The notes below the pieces were generated by a model that worked only from the letters and a program-made list of their open reading frames with translations, made no database searches and was not told the origin of the DNA. Positions 44,917 through 46,088 of a stretch of 46,088 nt of DNA are shown piece after piece. The position numbers and the translations under genes were made by a program. The stretch is from Planctomyces sp. (lineage in GTDB: Bacteria; Planctomycetota; Planctomycetia; Planctomycetales; Planctomycetaceae). Within the stretch, counting starts at the first letter, position 1. Every line of letters begins with the position of its first letter. The DNA is taken from contig PABD01000209.1 in the NCBI GenBank assembly GCA_002702685.1, positions 1 to 46,088 of the forward strand, given 5' to 3'.

Positions 44917-45384
44917 TTACGACAGCTTTTTCAGCACGTTGACCATCTCGATGAGGGCGAGTGCGGCCTCGTGCCCTTTGTTACCGGCTTTGCCCCCGGC
45001 ACGGTCGATCGCCTGATCCATGTTGCCGCAGGTGAGGACACCGAACGTCACGGGTTTGTGATATTTAAGCCCGATCTGCATCAATGACGCCGCCGCCGGT
45101 TGATTGATGTATTCGTGGTGAGATGTCTCTCCCTGAATCACAGCCCCGAGGCAGCAAACCCCGACGAATTTCTCTTTCGCCGCCAGTTCCTGCGCCGCCA
45201 GAGGGATCTCGAATGATCCGGGAACATGGACGACCGTGATGTTGTCTTCCGACAGGCCATGCCGCTTGAAGGTATCAATCGCTCCCGCCAGCAGACGACT
45301 GGTGATCATATCGTTCCAGCGCGCAACGACGATCGCTACCTCGCAGTCGCGAATCAACAGGTCGCCTTCAATTACATCGGTCAT
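44917..45384 (-). CDS. ribH: 6,7-dimethyl-8-ribityllumazine synthase
   Basis: A 155-aa lumazine synthase, the penultimate step of riboflavin synthesis, normally forming a 60-mer or pentamer. IVVARWND (aromatic stacking residue) and GSFEIPLAA are seen, as is the catalytic loop [14 protein letters not shown] with the conserved His. [20 protein letters not shown] is the C-terminal hallmark. ATG at 45384 is used; two earlier starts (GTG 45405, ATG 45402) are in frame. No other rib gene in the window. The leader region 45438-45616 has a long inverted repeat; it does not look like an FMN riboswitch. Confidence 0.97.
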   Translation of the reverse strand: MTDVIEGDLLIRDCEVAIVVARWNDMITSRLLAGAIDTFKRHGLSEDNITVVHVPGSFEIPLAAQELAAKEKFVGVCCLGAVIQGETSHHEYINQPAAASLMQIGLKYHKPVTFGVLTCGNMDQAIDRAGGKAGNKGHEAALALIEMVNVLKKLS

Positions 45385-45437
45385 GGCTTCAGCTTTTATC
45401 ATCACAAAAGTGGCGTGGAGAGTACGGAAAATCTGCT

Positions 45438-45616
45438 CCGTACCGTACTTCCTGCGGCGGGGACTGTCCAGCAGGAACGAATCGCCCGGCGGCGAACCGG
45501 GCGAGCTTCCTCGTTATAACCGCTACTTCCTGCCCGCTTCGCCACGAGAGATGGCGGCGCGAAACCAGACGAGAGGCACCTCCGCTGTCCGGGAACCGCT
45601 GGGAAGTACCGTACGG
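45438..45616 (-). other. Intergenic region bounded by a 15-bp inverted repeat (possible structured RNA)
   Basis: CCGTACCGTACTTCC (45438-45452) and GGAAGTACCGTACGG (45602-45616) pair at 14 of 15 positions. Between them, nested stems can be drawn: GCAGGAA/TTCCTGC enclosing CGCCCGG/CCGGGCG, and CGCCA/TGGCG. It begins 5 bases after the rho stop and ends 33 bases before the first ribH start candidate. It could be a leader RNA or a small non-autonomous mobile-type repeat. Confidence 0.5.
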
Positions 45617-45620
45617 CGCT

Positions 45621-46088
45621 CTAGCTGAGGTTCATGGAAAGGAGGAATTCTTCGTTCGTTTTGGTTTTCTGGATGCGGTTGAGGAGCAGTTCCATCGCGT
45701 CGACCGGGTTCATGTCGTTGAGGACACGACGGAGGATCCAGACGCGGCGAAGTTCATCTTCGTCCATCAACAATTCCTCGCGACGGGTACCCGACTTATT
45801 GACGTCGATGGCCGGCCAGATGCGTTTTTCCACCATGCGGCGATCGAGGTGCAGTTCGGTATTACCCGTTCCCTTGAACTCTTCGAAGATTACTTCGTCC
45901 ATGCGGCTGCCGGTATCGACCAGGGCGGTGGCGACGATGGTGAGGCTCCCCCCTTCTTCGACATTACGAGCGGCACCGAAAAACCGTTTCGGATGTTGCA
46001 GTGCGTTGGCGTCGACACCACCGGAGAGAATCTTTCCGGAGTGAGGCACTTCCGTGTTCCAGGCACGGGCCAGACGGGTGATGGAATC
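45621..46088 (-). CDS. rho: Transcription termination factor Rho, C-terminal part (5' end outside window)
   Basis: The frame runs from the right edge for 155 codons to a TAG. It begins [11 protein letters not shown], continues with the R-loop/ATPase region [21 protein letters not shown] and [20 protein letters not shown], and the arginine-finger area [10 protein letters not shown], then a helical C-terminus ending SMNLS. Rho is the hexameric RNA helicase that ends transcription of untranslated RNA. It is the last gene before ribH on this strand. Confidence 0.97.
   Translation of the reverse strand, partial: DSITRLARAWNTEVPHSGKILSGGVDANALQHPKRFFGAARNVEEGGSLTIVATALVDTGSRMDEVIFEEFKGTGNTELHLDRRMVEKRIWPAIDVNKSGTRREELLMDEDELRRVWILRRVLNDMNPVDAMELLLNRIQKTKTNEEFLLSMNLS

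Noticed and set aside
45406-45620. FMN riboswitch before ribH
   Set aside because: The conserved RFN-element boxes are not visible; only stems of a different layout are seen.

Overview
The window looks like a chromosomal segment from a planctomycete (Planctomycetales; genus not resolvable by eye). The reasons are a Tat-exported Gfo/Idh oxidoreductase, a DUF1501 protein, a DUF1559 pseudopilin, many large secreted or membrane-anchored proteins of unknown function, a predicted futalosine-type UbiA prenyltransferase, mixed ATG/GTG/TTG starts and short, frequently switching operons. I see no tRNA, rRNA, CRISPR array, transposase, integrase or phage gene, so this reads as ordinary chromosome with lineage-specific genes.

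Layout. 1-3515 (minus): Gfo/Idh oxidoreductase cut by the left edge, an RmlD-like reductase with an altered active site, KDPG aldolase (eda) and a conserved hypothetical. 3516-4141: gene-free, with a sigma54-like motif and several hairpins. 4142-6797 (plus): SHOCT-like membrane protein, clpX with a clear terminator, FHA protein. 6846-8142 (minus): Cys-rich secreted protein and a small hypothetical. 8415-11905 (plus): GntR/FCD regulator with palindromes upstream, PhyH-type dioxygenase, secreted Ig-like protein. 11910-16310 (minus): UbiA-type prenyltransferase, a single-pass acidic protein with a FecR-like ectodomain, a methyltransferase. 16810-20866 (plus): DUF1501 protein, speD, a deoxyhypusine-synthase-family enzyme, a YetF protein. 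21014-21165 is a decayed copy of the 3' end of the deoxyhypusine-synthase-like gene. 21127-36383 (minus): DUF6882-like protein, YifB/ComM ATPase, two giant envelope proteins (2722 and 1156 aa) and a ParA ATPase. 36697-40570 (minus): hydrolase lacking its serine, lipoprotein amidase, DUF1559 pseudopilin, His-rich protein. 40870-44195 (plus): methyltransferase, acidic lipoprotein, PilZ protein. 44225-46088 (minus): nusB, ribH and the C-terminal part of rho cut by the right edge.

The best candidates for something undescribed are: (1) the giant protein pair at 23463-35176, which shares one beta-rich module three times and has a signal-peptide-like segment buried mid-protein; (2) the polyamine locus 18178-21165, with a TTG-started speD behind a hairpin-rich leader, a 27-bp-stem hairpin between the two genes and a decayed second copy of the deoxyhypusine-synthase-like gene; (3) the amidase / serine-less hydrolase / ParA cluster with a regularly spaced TGATCA array; (4) two gene-free regions with RNA-like folding potential (3784-4141 and 45438-45616). 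All calls come from reading the sequence and family knowledge; no database search or folding program was run.
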